Source: Lineus longissimus (taxonomy: Eukaryota > Nemertea > Pilidiophora > Heteronemertea > Lineidae). Taken from it: a DNA stretch of 64,000 nucleotides. The position numbers and the translations under genes were made by a program. The notes under the pieces are model-generated. The model had not been told where the DNA came from, made no database searches, and saw nothing but the letters and a program-made list of their open reading frames with translations. Shown here piece after piece: positions 1 through 11,500 of the stretch (the stretch's first letter is position 1; each line of letters opens with the position of its first letter). Where the stretch lies: positions 16,724,039 to 16,788,038 of the forward strand of contig NC_088317.1 of assembly GCF_910592395.1 (NCBI RefSeq). The letters are read 5' to 3'.

Positions 1-58
1 TGCCGGAAATAAAGCCATTTTGTGACTGGCCTTATGGTAATGAGTGGTGGCACAAAAA

Positions 59-655
59 TCAGGATATTCCTACCATTGCGCCGCATTTCATGAAGTCCTT
101 CTTGCATTCCTTAAAGCACTTGGCTGCTGCGCTGTGATGATGCTTCCCCTTGCTTTTACCGTGATGATGACCTTTGCCTTTCTTTGAATGGACGTGGGAG
201 ACGGCGATGAGAACCAGGACTATGGCAACGAGCCAAAAGTACGATGAGATCTGAAAACGAGATACAAAAATTCGAAAGATTGACTTTCAGAGCTGCTCCC
301 GCATGACATGAATGTCGAGCATCCGTGCTTAAGAAGAATAGAGAGGACTGGCGAAAAGACACCACCCTGACCACAAAGCTCTGGGAATCTAACAGGTGAA
401 ACTCTCTGGGACAGCCGACTTATTCACCGAAATGGAAAGGTGTTTTATTGTTTGTCGACCCGCACAGAGGATGAAAAAGTGCTTATTATTGTTAGTCCGC
501 ACTAAGGACGAAAAAATGACCGTTTTATTGTTGGATCCGCACACAGGACAAAATAGTGCCTTATGATATGACCATCCAGTAGAGACTGACACTTTCTCCA
601 GGAGGGACTTTTACAGCTGTCCACAAAGGTGAGTAAAACGTCCACCTACCTTCAT
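59..655 (-). CDS. small secreted His/Lys-rich peptide, two exons
   Basis: I do not recognise a named family. Exon 1 contributes only the start codon and one Lys codon (650-655), with donor GTAGGT at 649. Exon 2 (59-250) follows a TTTTCAG acceptor. The joined frame gives 65 residues: an N-terminal signal sequence (about residues 1-24, hydrophobic core LVAIVLVLIAV), a basic stretch with two HHH triplets among Lys and Gly, and a C-terminal patch with Cys spaced C-x3-C-x6-C. It is probably secreted. The His triplets could bind metal, but that is inference. A TATA-like box lies upstream at 721-730. It sits head-to-tail with two larger Lys-rich secreted genes on the same strand, but it lacks their exon pattern and shows no clear sequence similarity to them. 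The splice phase is unambiguous; whether the ATG exon carries more 5' UTR is unknown. Confidence 0.72.
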
Positions 656-720
656 TTTGCCAATGTACCGTGATCCGAGTTGATAGAAGTCAGGAGTGTC
701 CGCCGGAGGTTCCTGGAAGG

Positions 721-730
721 TTATATATAG
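721..730 (-). promoter_or_regulatory. TATA-like box for the His/Lys-rich peptide gene
   Basis: On the minus strand this reads CTATATATAA, about 66-75 bases upstream of the start codon at 655. Initiation about 30 bases downstream would leave a roughly 40-base 5' UTR. The motif is palindromic, so orientation rests on the downstream gene. Confidence 0.5.
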
Positions 731-802
731 CAGCTGCTGCACCCAGCGTCCATCTAATTACTTTTATTTGCCTCGATTTGCACGTATCCGGCTGCTAATA
801 AA

Positions 803-1950
803 TTGACAGCTCCTAGCCGTAATTGGAACTTGGTAGAAATGCACACTAGTATTTCGACACATGTTGAAGACCACTACTTATTCATTAAGTTGGGAATTAA
901 TTACTTTTTCCATGTCCATGCGATGTACATCTTGACCAACAAGGTATCTTGGTTTCTGCATCTTATCAATTTAAACGAAGTATGGTCGACATTAAAAGGG
1001 AGTTTCATGAGGTTCAGAACTCTAGATGAATGCTATGGATGTGCTCTCCCGGCCTGCTTCTGACGACCCCACTGGCACTCGATCTTAGAAATGATAATGT
1101 TTCAGGTATTGTAGTTACCTCTGCGAGGCGCATACTTGTGCTGGCAAATGTTTTCAAACGCTCAAAAACCTTTATTTCTAAGAGTGCATTGCCTAATGTA
1201 TTGTACATTGTGCTGTCTCCATGCACACAGATGCAAAGCTGAAATTGCCACAATTTCCATATAGCTGGGACAATCCCACACCCCACACTATGTAACTGAA
1301 CGTAGTTTTTATGGTCGAAGATGGGCTGGTAACGATAAATTAAAGATAATTGTACACATTATTGTGATCACTCCAGACAAAAATTTATGTACGAAGTGTT
1401 GCATGTCATATGCATAAATGGTAAAATACATTTGCGACCACTGTATTAAAGGGGTACACCGTTCGTTCATACATAATTACTGTTGGTCCAACTTAATCTA
1501 TTTCCGATTTCTAAACATAGACGTCGCCACCTGCTAATGCTGAAGGTAAAAGTTTATTGAGGGCAAATTCCGTTAATGCAAACAATTTTTATTTCCAAAC
1601 AACTACTTTTACAGAGAATCGGACGTTTTGAAATTTCCTTGCGTCAGTTCAACTTTCAGCCTGAAAAAGATGAAGGAGAAGTCAATTAAATGCCGTTTCT
1701 TTATGACGTCTGATATTACATATAGTCACCTATCCAAATCAACGTCTACCTTTGAGACAAATTTGGAGATTTTGTTCATTGCAGAAAGCGCAATAAAGAA
1801 AGTGATCAACTAACTCGTCTTCTTGGGTGTATAGCCCGGTATACGCTCGTCCACCGTGGCCATCCGGTTGGTTCAATTCTTGCGCATAACGCAACCATAG
1901 AATCGAAGGCCGATACGAACAGGTAAACCTACCTTTTACACCACTCATCT
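803..1950. other. gene-free stretch
   Basis: I see only short ORFs with no splice support or protein character. The minus-strand TTTATT complements at 1553-1558 and 1588-1593 are candidate AATAAA signals for the Lys-rich gene ending at 1953. Confidence 0.5.
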
Positions 1951-1952
1951 TT

Positions 1953-4900
1953 TTAGTTTTTCTTTTTTCCCTTGCTGTCTTTCTTCCCGCCTTTTCCCTT
2001 ACTGTCCTCCTTCCCGCCTTTCTTTGGTTTCGCGGCGGGCTTGCCACCCGTCTTGCCACCCTCGGATTTCTTTCCCTTGATGACTTCAATCTTTTTCTCC
2101 GCGCCCAGTATCTTTTCAGTTATTGCTCTAATTTTCTTTATCAACTCCCTCATTGCCTTCATACTGTTATCGGCCTTGTCCTTCTTCCCGGACTTCTCGT
2201 CCTTCTTGGCCTTTGTCTTCAGGTCCTTGACCTTTTTCTTCATGTCTTTGACCTCGACCTTGTTCTTCACGACCTTCTTTTTCAACTTGAGCACCTTCTT
2301 TTTTTTCTTGAGCGTTTTCTTCATTTTTTTCGCTTCAGATTTCTTGCCCTTTTTCTCCATTTTCTTGATGGCTTTCTTAATTTTGTCCAACTTTTTCGCC
2401 TCTTTCTTAATAACTTTCTTGTCGTTCTTTATATCTTTCTTTATTTCTTTGATTTTCTTCTTCGCAATACCCTTGTCCTTTGCGGCAACCTTGCCCTTTG
2501 CGACAGGTTTGCCCTTCGCAGCAGGCTTTGCACCTCCGCCAGTTTCTGCAAATGAATTGAACAGGATGTATCAAAGTACATGCTTATGCATGTACAAGTC
2601 GATCTTGTAACTGAGTGTTAAAGAAAGAGCCAGATACACCTTTAGAATAAAGGTTTGACTTTCTGAGACAGCTGATTCAGGGTCATCGTCGTCGTCGTCG
2701 TCGTCATCATCAGATTAAGAAAGCTCAGCTTACTTACCAATTTTGAAACCCTTGCAAACAAGTCGGGGATCCTTGCCGCTGTACACAGTGCAGGAGATGG
2801 GCGTGCCTTGAAGGAAATGATTGTCGTGTGATGAATACCATTAGAGGAGGTACCGCGATTACGTCAATTCTGCTCATAAAAATGGTCATCGCATGTACAT
2901 TGAATTATTCGAAGTGTGCGCTTTTTCTATGGGTTTTGACGTCATCATAATACACTGACGACCGGCTGAGGACAATACAAGGGCTCCCAACATGATATAC
3001 CATTTTGCACGGAGGAGAAAGCGATTTGTATTTTCATTGACTGTGCCTCACAAGCGACTAGCCACAGTGAGGCAGAATGCGTCACGTTGAAATTTGAAAC
3101 ACAGCGGCCAAATTATTTCAGTTGTGTGATAAAAGGGTGACAAGGGCGAGTCTCTCACCTTCGTCTTTCTTTGCTGCCGCTTTCTTGCCCTTGGAATCAT
3201 CCTTTTTGGCAGGCTTGGCCCCTGGTAAAAAACGAAATATACTCTTATCAACTGATACAGGGACGATACTGCTTGAATTGAAAGGGCTATTGTCATCATA
3301 TGAAGGTATCATAATGATTGTGTAGTTTTATCGGCTGCGAAATCACCAACGTGTCAGGCAAGGAACCGTAATTCGCCGGCCAGAAAGCCACATCTGGCTG
3401 TCGCCTGCCGTTTGACTGCGCCACTCATGTTCGCCGCAACAAAATTAACACTGAGTTAACGCCTAGATTTGCGCAAAAAAGTGCACATCTGCGGACTGAC
3501 TGTCCTTGATTTCAACGATGATTTCCAAATTGGCTCAATCAAATGGTGAACATAGGTTAGATTTAGCGAGATATCGCACATTTTTTATGTATGTATTCAA
3601 ATGCTGTAATTTTTTTATCTTTGTCATACCATATGACGCCGCGCCATCGGGTTATGGCCTGCCGTACTGGCACAGCCGAATCGTATGGCGGGGGAGGGAT
3701 TCACCGAACTGATTTCAGAATATACGATCTTGAACATGAAGTTTCAAGGGTTTACTTAAACATAACTTGTCATTTATTATTTTGTGGATTTCTTGTCACC
3801 TTTCTTGGCTGCTGGTTTCCCTCCGCCTTTTTTGGATTTGCCTGCATCTTTTTTGGCATCCTTCCCGCCTTTTTTGCCTTTGCCTGCATCTTTTTTGGCA
3901 TCCTTCCCGCCTTTTTTGCCTTTGCCTTCATCTTTTTTCGCATCTTTCCCGCCTTTTTTGCCTTTGCCTTCATCTTTTTTCGCATCCTTCCCGCCTTTCT
4001 TGGCTGGTGGTTTTTTGTCGCCTTTTCCTCCTTTTTTGACATCCTTCTTGTCCACCGCTTTCTTGTCACCCTTATCACCCTTCTTCGCTGTTTGATTAAG
4101 GAAAAGGGTATAACCATCACAACTAGATAACTGTTCATTTATTGAGTATCAATTTATGGCCGAATGTACTATACGTGACACGGGAAAGAACCCGGACTTT
4201 TGATTTTGAATGACTCCCACAATATCAATCTTAGCTATACCAAACTTATGCGCGATGAAGTGAAATTAATCCTTCTTGTTCACAATTTGTTTAATCTCAT
4301 TTCCTGCATAAGTAATTGCGTAATAGGCATTGGATAAATTTTTTCGACAATTTTCACCAGAACAGGTTTGATTGGGTGTCATTGGTCGCAAGTCAAACTC
4401 CGAGACGACACTAACTATTATTACTAGAAATCCATCCGTTGTTGTTCTGATGTTTTTGGATACTACGCCAAAATAATTGATGAAGAGAAGTCAGTAACGT
4501 GTGACCGATACTGTAAAGTCACCTAGTCACATCGTATTGAGCAATTAGTGACCCTACACGTAAGTGACTTACCCCCGGCTGAGCCTAAAAAGAAGAAGCG
4601 AAAAGGTAATGAATAAAAGAGAGTACGCTCCTAGTTTGCAAAGGAGAGTGAAACTGCGTCACAGAAAATAAACATGGGTAGGTAGCACTGAGTAATAATA
4701 CTACATGTATACGAGAACCGGGACTATTTTCTGGAAAATATATAACTCATGAATTTTTATTGTCTAGAAATGAATCTTTAGCCTGATTATTCATTCGACT
4801 CCATGGTTATTTACCGACAGTAGCCAAGTATTTGCCGGCAATACTTTGTGAGAGACGTTGAGAAAACGAACATGAATCGGAACACGCACACATGGAAGTT

Positions 4901-4996
4901 TATTTTTCTAAATGCCTCTGTTGGAAAGTTTGACTTACTTGACGCAATGCAAAGGACCAGTATGGTCAATGCCAGGCACATCCACATCACCCGCAT
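1953..4996 (-). CDS. modular lysine-rich secreted protein with alternative terminal exons
   Basis: This is an unrecognised secreted family. Coding exons, 5' to 3': signal peptide 4939-4996 (starts MRVMWMCLALTILVLC), a 12-nt microexon 4573-4584, then two possible routes. The long route uses 3159-3221 (Lys/Asp linker), 2738-2806 (23-residue module with C-x11-C around TVYSG and RLVC) and terminal exon 1953-2545, giving 264 residues ending in a very Lys-rich tail. The short route uses terminal exon 3777-4087, giving 126 residues with four 14-residue repeats of the type KKGGKDAKKDEGKG. Every coding intron is phase 1, so modules can be swapped without frameshift. The predicted product is extracellular and extremely basic; a structural or matrix role is inference. 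The paralogue at 8720-11027 has the same architecture. The two routes could instead be two genes sharing a promoter. Confidence 0.7.
2682..2713. repeat. trinucleotide microsatellite
   Basis: A run of GTC/CGT-type triplets followed by CAT triplets lies in the intron between the cysteine-module exon and the terminal Lys exon of the modular gene. Confidence 0.8.
3773..3778 (-). terminator. polyadenylation signal overlapping a stop codon
   Basis: The minus strand reads AAA-TAA-TAA-ATG here. An AATAAA hexamer overlaps the TAA stop (3777-3779) of the short terminal exon. It supports 3777-4087 as a true last exon with a very short 3' UTR. Confidence 0.5.
3838..4010. repeat. 42-bp coding tandem repeat, about four units
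   Basis: The unit encodes KKGGKDAKKDEGKG or its A/S variants on the minus strand. It lies inside the short terminal exon of the Lys-rich gene. The units differ by a few bases and the frame is preserved. Confidence 0.85.
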
Positions 4997-5205
4997 CTTG
5001 GCTGGTGCAAGTCAGTCACTGGCGAAAAAACTTAAACTGAAAAAAATAGGAGGTTATGCTAAATCATGATTGCATTATGGACGTAGGAAGCTTTTGGCGA
5101 TCGATCTCGTCCGTAATTTCGGCCCGAATGATGGATGCAGGCTAGGTAGATGCCGGCCGAGTGGCGTCCTTAGGGTGGCGTAGTTTCAAGGAGCTTCGAA
5201 TCACT

Positions 5206-5265
5206 AGGGAGTTTTCGCAAATCTCCGAAACGTCAACGGGAACACCTATCCCATTATTTGAGCGC
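5206..5265. repeat. fragment of MITE family alpha
   Basis: It begins AGGGAGTTTTCGCAAATC and continues CGAAACGTCAACG, matching the termini of fuller copies at 29959-30070 and 33220-33490. It lies in the 5' UTR intron of the modular gene. Confidence 0.6.
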
Positions 5266-5854
5266 CTGATCCTGATACAGCGAGAACGGCATGATGGAAG
5301 GTTGCGATTTTTTTTTAATTTTGATATTTTTCGTACATTGTATAATCAGGTATTTGGTAGAAAGCTCCTGGTATTCTAATTATGTTTAGAGCTAAGGCTT
5401 GGTAAAAAATCATACAACTCATACAACTGCTATTGATTAAAATATTTGGTATTGCCTAATTGGAGCCATTTAGTTTCCATTGTTGTGTTTTAACGACTTT
5501 TATCGATTAGAATATTGGAAATATGGGCCAAAATCAATTTACAACAAGAGACAGGCCAGCAATATTCGTTGCTACCTCAAAACTGGCACCGCATTGATAA
5601 AAACATCGAGACCACCTGTGACCAATAAAAATCCGTTCAATGTTCACCCTTTCGTGACGAACGCCTTCAGAAGTTCCTCCTGTTTTCCGTTCCCAAATTA
5701 CAGCCATTTTGTTGCCAGAAGTACGATTTCTACTTGTCACAATGAATTTCGATGTCTGGCCAAATATCCAGCAGTAAAATACGTTAAAGTTGATGGGCAT
5801 AAGCCTTGCTCGCAGCTTGTTTGAAAAACTGACCAGTTAATCAAAGTCGCTGGC

Positions 5855-6125
5855 AGAATATGTTAAAGCCGATAGATCCATCAAATAGCGTGTTTGAAAA
5901 AATTGCCTGTTTTTAAAATTCGCCAGCAGAATCTGTTAAAGCCGATAGACCCATCAAATAGCGTGTTTGAAAAAATTGCTTGTTTTTCAAATTCGCTAGC
6001 AGAATCTGTTAAAGCCGATAGACCCATCAAATAGCGTGTTTGAAAAATTTGCTTGTTTTTCAAATTTGCTAGCAGAATCTGTTAAAGCCGATAGACCCAT
6101 CAAAAAGCGTGTTTGAAAAACTTTC
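5855..6125. repeat. tandem repeat, unit about 71 bp, about four copies
   Basis: Units share GTTAAAGCCGATAGACCCAT followed by a CAAATAGCGTGTTTG segment and a T-rich arm. It lies in the first (5' UTR) intron of the modular Lys-rich gene. The ORF across it appears to be a by-product of the repeat. Confidence 0.85.
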
Positions 6126-6441
6126 GCTATAGCAACAGATTTGCTACAAAATGCTCCTTCGTAAGAAATCAGGCATTTGCGGATGAGGCGCCGGGAATTG
6201 GACGTTTTCTATCAAAGTTCGATAGATTCAACCGTGGCGGTTGTATTGAAGTACATGTAGTTGGCTGATGGTCAGCGGGTCTGAGGAGTGCTACACGGGG
6301 CACATCGACATCCCCATAAAATCGGCTGAAGCAAAATCGTATTTCTCAAAGGTCAGTCGAAAAGTTGATTAATCGGACATAAAGGTTATGATTCTGGCTC
6401 ACAGTTTAAATGAGAAAGAGAGAGAAATCCCGTTACATTAC

Positions 6442-6490
6442 CTTTCGGTGTCTTCAAGGCGTTGACTGTGACAGAATCCCAGAGGCCTTT
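6442..6490 (-). promoter_or_regulatory. 5' UTR exon and core promoter of the 1953-4996 gene
   Basis: The minus strand carries an AGGCCTCTGGGA-like segment, the block TCTGTCACAGTCAAC, and CACCGAAAG followed by a GTAATG donor at 6441. The same ordered blocks occur before the paralogue at 11449-11500. The matching coding exon has an acceptor at 5036/5037 (pyrimidine-rich ...TTTTTTCAG), 40 bases upstream of the start codon. Confidence 0.6.
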
Positions 6491-6499
6491 TGCGATTCG

Positions 6500-8580
6500 A
6501 CTTCAACACAAAGACCTACACCTGCTCTTTTTACGCACGCGCAATGTACGAAATAAGCAGACGCATTGTCAGGCGCAGAAAATCTTTAAATCGAATACTT
6601 GGAAAATGAGATATTATTGATGCAACATCGGCAGGTGTGCACTTTTGTCTGTTAATTGCCCTTCGGTGAGACACAGGAACAGCGACTGGTACCCCTTCAC
6701 TGCCGGTTTGGTTTCCAAAAGGAGTAGGCCAGTATGCTTACTTTAGAAGAAGCCTGATCCCGAAATGTGAACCCTGCACTGGTAAAATATTGGCCCTGAA
6801 CCCTTCTCCAAAAACATTCCTTCCAAAGAAGCTCTGTACGCTCCAACGACACCAGCCATTTCACACATTTTGATGGGAGGACCTTTCCAATTTTTCTCAT
6901 ACTTCTTCCTCTTCTTCTACGTTCGCGCTTGCCTGAAAGAATCATGCTCCACGCGTTACAAGTAGTCGCCAGGACTTGTGATGTAACTGCCGTACTTACG
7001 TTTGCATTATTGACCTAGTAACTCCGTCTCCGGGCAGCGAGAAGATTATATGTCAAGCTTGGATGGCCGTCTTTTGTTTGTCATGGCATAAGTACCAGGT
7101 ACATGGCACAACGGCTTTTCGTCTCATTTGAAGGAGGAACCAATGCAGGAACGACCACTTACATGTATGAGCTCGAAGCTCTTCTGTAAGCCTGCTAATT
7201 TGACGCTCGATTCTCGAATACTTGTTAAAGATTTTTCAGAAATTTATCATGGCGGACTACGACATTTCGTCTGGTTTCCAGCTACCAGTCAGGCTCCCCA
7301 AGCAGCGAGCCGTCGTCAAAACGGACTATTCTGCTGGATCCTGACCGAACGTGGAAGTCATAGCGGATTACATGTATCATGCGTTTTTAATGGCTGAGGT
7401 GATGAAAGTCTTGAGTCTCTATTGAATCATACAATAGCGAAGATCACTTTTCCTGAGGGGACTATTAGAGCTGCTACACCGGTATGTAATGATTCATCCT
7501 GACAAGGGACTGACTCCTACTGTCAGGAATAGTCAACAAGTCTGATATACGTATGTGATACTTTCATGCAAACAACGGCCAATCCTGCAATATAATTGCC
7601 TTGCCATTATTGTCTTGAATACGGACAATTCCACACGGAGGATGGGCGCGGGTAATGGCTCTTGACTATTGACCGTACCCGTCTCACATTGGTTGATAAA
7701 CAGTATTGCAAGTCTTCACAACGCTACAGATGTTTGTTTAGATTGATATTCTAAATGGCCTTGGTCATATATGAAGGTTTCTAACTCGTAAACCACGTTT
7801 TTTGGTGCCGTCACGATGTCGTCGTAGTTGGGCGCCTAAAACATCCATAAAAAGCATACTTAAATTTTTATTTTTGCCTTTTAGAAGAGAAGTAAGGACC
7901 TCGCGGTTGGTCCTTTGTTGTTTAATCAAGACAGATCGGTTCGACTCGACTGAAAATTACGCCCGAAAACCTCGGCGAAGCGCCTCGGGCTTTGGTCTAC
8001 ACTTTCGGTCTACCTTAGCGGTCTTCATTGGACAACCAACTCGGTCTTAATTCTTTAAATATAGGGTATAGGCTAGAGTACACTACCAAAAATATGTCTT
8101 AGCTGGCCAAAGCACTTTGTGGAGGAATTCCTTCATGGTGTTGTGGTCACCGGTCACCGAAACAACGCCGAGACGTCTGCAGATGTCTAGAATCTGTCCA
8201 TGATGAAAGTGTTTTCTTCTGCGGTCGCCGCCACAGTAAACCACTTGGCCCCCTGCAGGACTGGTGGTTGGCGGTTGGTTGATGAATCAAAGCTCCCGTG
8301 GCTTGTATAGATAGTATTCTAGCAGTTGGAACAATCCTGCGATGTCAAATTAAGACTTGGTGGTTCAGAGGATGATACAAGCTTCATACCAACCGTACTA
8401 GCAGGTAGTTAGAAATACCGAGTACCCACTTTGGCAGAGCGTCCTTTTCCCGTTTAAACAAGAGAACCAAACAATGGCAGCCTATGAGGTTGGCCATTTG
8501 GGCGTCGTATTCGTAATCTAAGGAAAGTCCTCATTTGAAACGCAGACAAGCAGGATAAAAACGCCGAAAAAGAAAAGAAA
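6500..8580. other. intergenic stretch between the two modular Lys-rich genes
   Basis: No exon chain is visible. The only item with a good start context is a 31-codon ORF at 7249-7344 (plus; MADYDISSGF...). It has no splice or homology support and I do not call it a gene. Confidence 0.45.
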
Positions 8581-8590
8581 TGATTCCAGT

Positions 8591-8613
8591 TTTATTGTAA
8601 ACAATCTTTTATT
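8591..8613 (-). terminator. polyadenylation signals of the second modular Lys-rich gene
   Basis: Two AATAAA hexamers on the minus strand (8591-8596 and 8608-8613), about 110-125 bases downstream of the stop at 8720. Confidence 0.6.
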
Positions 8614-8719
8614 CCCAATCACTATAACCTTTCACATTTTCCTGCGTTCTATTACATTATTGTATCTTTGGCTGGTATGGATCGAACTTAAAAAAGGGGC
8701 GGCAAATAATGATTATGCG

Positions 8720-11027
8720 TTAGTTTTTCTTGTCCTTGCCTCCCTTGCTCTTCGTGTCCTTACCACTCTTCGCCTTTGCTTTAGCGGCGGGTTTCTTGGT
8801 TTCACCCTTTCCTTTCGCGGCAGGTTTTGACGTTGGCTTCCCTCCTTCGGTAACTGAAACGGAATTACAGACCAGTGACTAGACAAGGTCGCAATCAAGC
8901 TTGACTTTGGTGTCCTCCCCGCAGACGGATGTGCAGAAAATTACAATTAATCTTTAACTTCTCGTGTAATTTTCTGCACTGGCGGTACGCGTATATGATG
9001 GAAAGGTCTTCACACCGGAATGCGATATCTTATGATTCGCACAACGGAATCGCATGAAGCTTTCAGTGTGCACGAAGCTACCACAAGGCCACCGCAGTAG
9101 CAATTTCGTCGACGGGATATGCAACAACTACCTTCAGTCAGTCGAGGGATAATTTTGTCGCAGAACTGCTTTGAAGGACTTACTTATCTTGAAACCTCGG
9201 CAAACAAGTCGTGCATCGGCACCACTGTACACAGTGCAGGCGATTGGTGTTCCTTGAAAAAAAAGACAATTATTTGTTAGATAACATTGGTTGGGCCGGC
9301 CAAAATCCTTCTTTTTTTTACACTTGTATTTAACATTTGTTCGATTTGGATAGAAAATGAGTTGGCGACACCAAGTAGTCCGATGGTCAATACGTCATGT
9401 TCCGTCAAGGCCTTTTTTATTCGATTTCATATAATTCACCGATCTTAGATAGGTGAAACTAGAGTATATACATGTATAAGAGATTGATTTTTCCAAGCTA
9501 CAGTATGTAGTTTTTTCCAAGCTCAACTGATAGTATATGTTCTACAGCCGCAGCATACAGTATCAGTGACTTGACCGATCACAATACAGGTTTGAAATCT
9601 TCTCTCTTTCTTACCTTTTTCCTTTTTAGTGGCAGGCTTGGCAGTAGCTTTGGTGGCTGAAGTAACAGAAAGCATATTATTTCAAAAAGAGATTTGAAAG
9701 ATGAAATGTGTCGTATAGGGCCTAAACAGGCAAATATGTCCGTCATAAAATCGATTACGGAGAATAATCATCATAGATGATAGATGACGGAATGTTTCCG
9801 TCATAGTAAGAGAGCAATTGTTGTTATTTTGTGAAGACTACACCAATATCAATCAACGAATAAATAAATTTAGGTGGTGAGAACCAGAGTCTACCAAGTG
9901 GCAATTCGGTCAAAAATGAGTTAGGTGGATGTGCCACCTCTGACGATTGAGTTAAGTGGGTGTTGCATGTAGAATATTCATAGATTCTCGAACTGTCTAT
10001 GTATAAATGTACATGTAGCTTCATCCATCTACTCATAGATGGCCGCACTCCACTTTCCTTTCTATGAAAAATCTCAGAATTCGAGGACGGAAACCCGACC
10101 AATTTGTTTTTCAAAACTTGGATATCACTTAGTAGACTTTGGTTCTCATGGACTCAATTGTTTGCCTTTTTACATTTTTTGTTGTCTTTCTTCGTTTCCT
10201 TACCTGCTTTCTTTGTCGTGCCCTTGGCAGCGACGGCTTTTGCTTTGCCTTTGTCGTCTTTCTTAGCCGCTGAGAAAAAGGCAAATTATCAAATGAACCG
10301 TTTCGAGTAAACCTCACAGCGAGAAGAATATTTCTCCCTGCCGACACAGACTGCTATTACAAAAAGTCATAATAAGTTAGTGAAAATACTGAAATTAATC
10401 AACCAATCAGCAGATCGATCATGATCAGGTACTAATCGATTGGCACACACCCTACGAACAATAGGTGTACATAAACATGTAATATCACTATGTGAATTGT
10501 CTGTTCGTAAGTTTCAGATGACCTATGACATTCTGTTGAAGAAATGTTGCACTTTCTGCGCGAGATTTTCAAAATCAGAGTGGTGTTTCCTCGTGAATGC
10601 CACCCGGCGAGTAGGCCTTTGATTTCTTCGGAAAAGACTAACTTACCTGCGGCGGAGCCTGCAAAAGAGACACAGATGTAATTACTGAATACGACAAGCA
10701 GGGATAGTATTCCTAGTTTTAGTCTAACATTTTAGAATGTTTAAAGGGACAATTTGGGCAGTCTACTCAACATCGCTGTTAACATCTATATAGTCAATAT
10801 GTACAAAGATATTCATGCAACTGCAAATTTCAAATTTCAAATTTCTGAACGAATGAACCTAACCTGTCGGTTGAAACAATTAGTGCACCTTGCCAGAACA
10901 ATTACTTAAGTACACGTATGTGTACTTGTTATTTGTCTCTGAACGCCTTGACTGTAATTTATGACTTACCTGATGCAATGCAAAGAACCAGAATGGTCAG
11001 AGCGAGACACACCCACATAACCCGCAT
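8720..11027 (-). CDS. modular lysine-rich secreted protein, paralogue
   Basis: Coding exons, 5' to 3': signal peptide 10970-11027 (starts MRVMWVCLALTILVLC), 12-nt microexon 10647-10658, Lys/Ala exon 10204-10269, Lys/Thr/Pro exon 9615-9656, cysteine module 9184-9252 and terminal exon 8720-8853. The total is 381 nt, 126 residues, with all five introns phase 1. The cysteine module (GTPIACTVYSG...RLVC, spacing C-x11-C) is nearly identical to the one in the 1953-4996 gene, while the flanking Lys-rich parts have diverged. The C-terminus ends KDKKN, close to KGKKKN in the paralogue. The predicted product is small, secreted and basic. Tandem duplication is supported by the same exon order, phases and promoter blocks. 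Function is unknown; the adjacent laccase gene makes a crosslinked-matrix role worth considering. Confidence 0.78.
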
Positions 11028-11448
11028 CTTGGTTTCGAATTTTTACTTTCGAGACGTAAAACTGGAAACAAAAATGTGTACATCAATCCGATATCATCAA
11101 TTATCCAGAATGTCCGATTCGAGTTTTGTACAATAACTAGGCACGGTTAGACCGGGTATAATCCGTTTTACTCTGACAATCCGTTATACTTGAAATCGGT
11201 CACAGGAAATCCTTCCCCTTTCCGATTGACTAGGGGCTTTCGGTGACACCGTCTCAAATTATTGGAGGTTAAGTCTCCCCGCCCAAAGACCAAACATGAT
11301 ACTGGCATCAAGGATTAAACTCATCATGCAAAAGTCCAAATTAGCAAAACTACGAAATCCTGCATCATCCTAGGCTTAGCTGATTTTGAAGGCACCCTAA
11401 AGGAATTCTAGATGAAATAGAATTTCGGAAAAAGAACTTTGTTCCTAC

Positions 11449-11500
11449 CTTTCGATGTATTCGGATTGTTGACTGTGACAGATTCCTCCAGGCCTTTATC
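11449..11500 (-). promoter_or_regulatory. 5' UTR exon and core promoter of the paralogous Lys-rich gene
   Basis: The minus strand reads GGATAAAGGCCTGG, then AATCTGTCACAGTCAAC, and ends CGAAAG before a GTAGGA donor at 11448. The blocks match those at 6442-6490. The partner acceptor is at 11061/11062 (TTTGTTTCCAG), leaving 34 bases of UTR before the start codon. Confidence 0.6.

Noticed and set aside
1972-2610. 212-codon plus-strand ORF rich in Phe, Ser and Leu
   Set aside because: It is the complement of the Lys-rich terminal exon; Lys codons read backwards give Phe/Leu. No splice or start support.
3591-4130. 179-codon plus-strand ORF with hydrophobic repeats
   Set aside because: Shadow of the 14-residue Lys/Gly/Asp repeat exon on the minus strand.
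5881-6063. 60-codon minus ORF with internal repeats
   Set aside because: Only a by-product of the 71-bp tandem repeat in a 5' UTR intron.
7249-7344. 31-codon ORF with good start context (MADYDISS...)
   Set aside because: Too short, no family, no splice partner and no polyA signal nearby.
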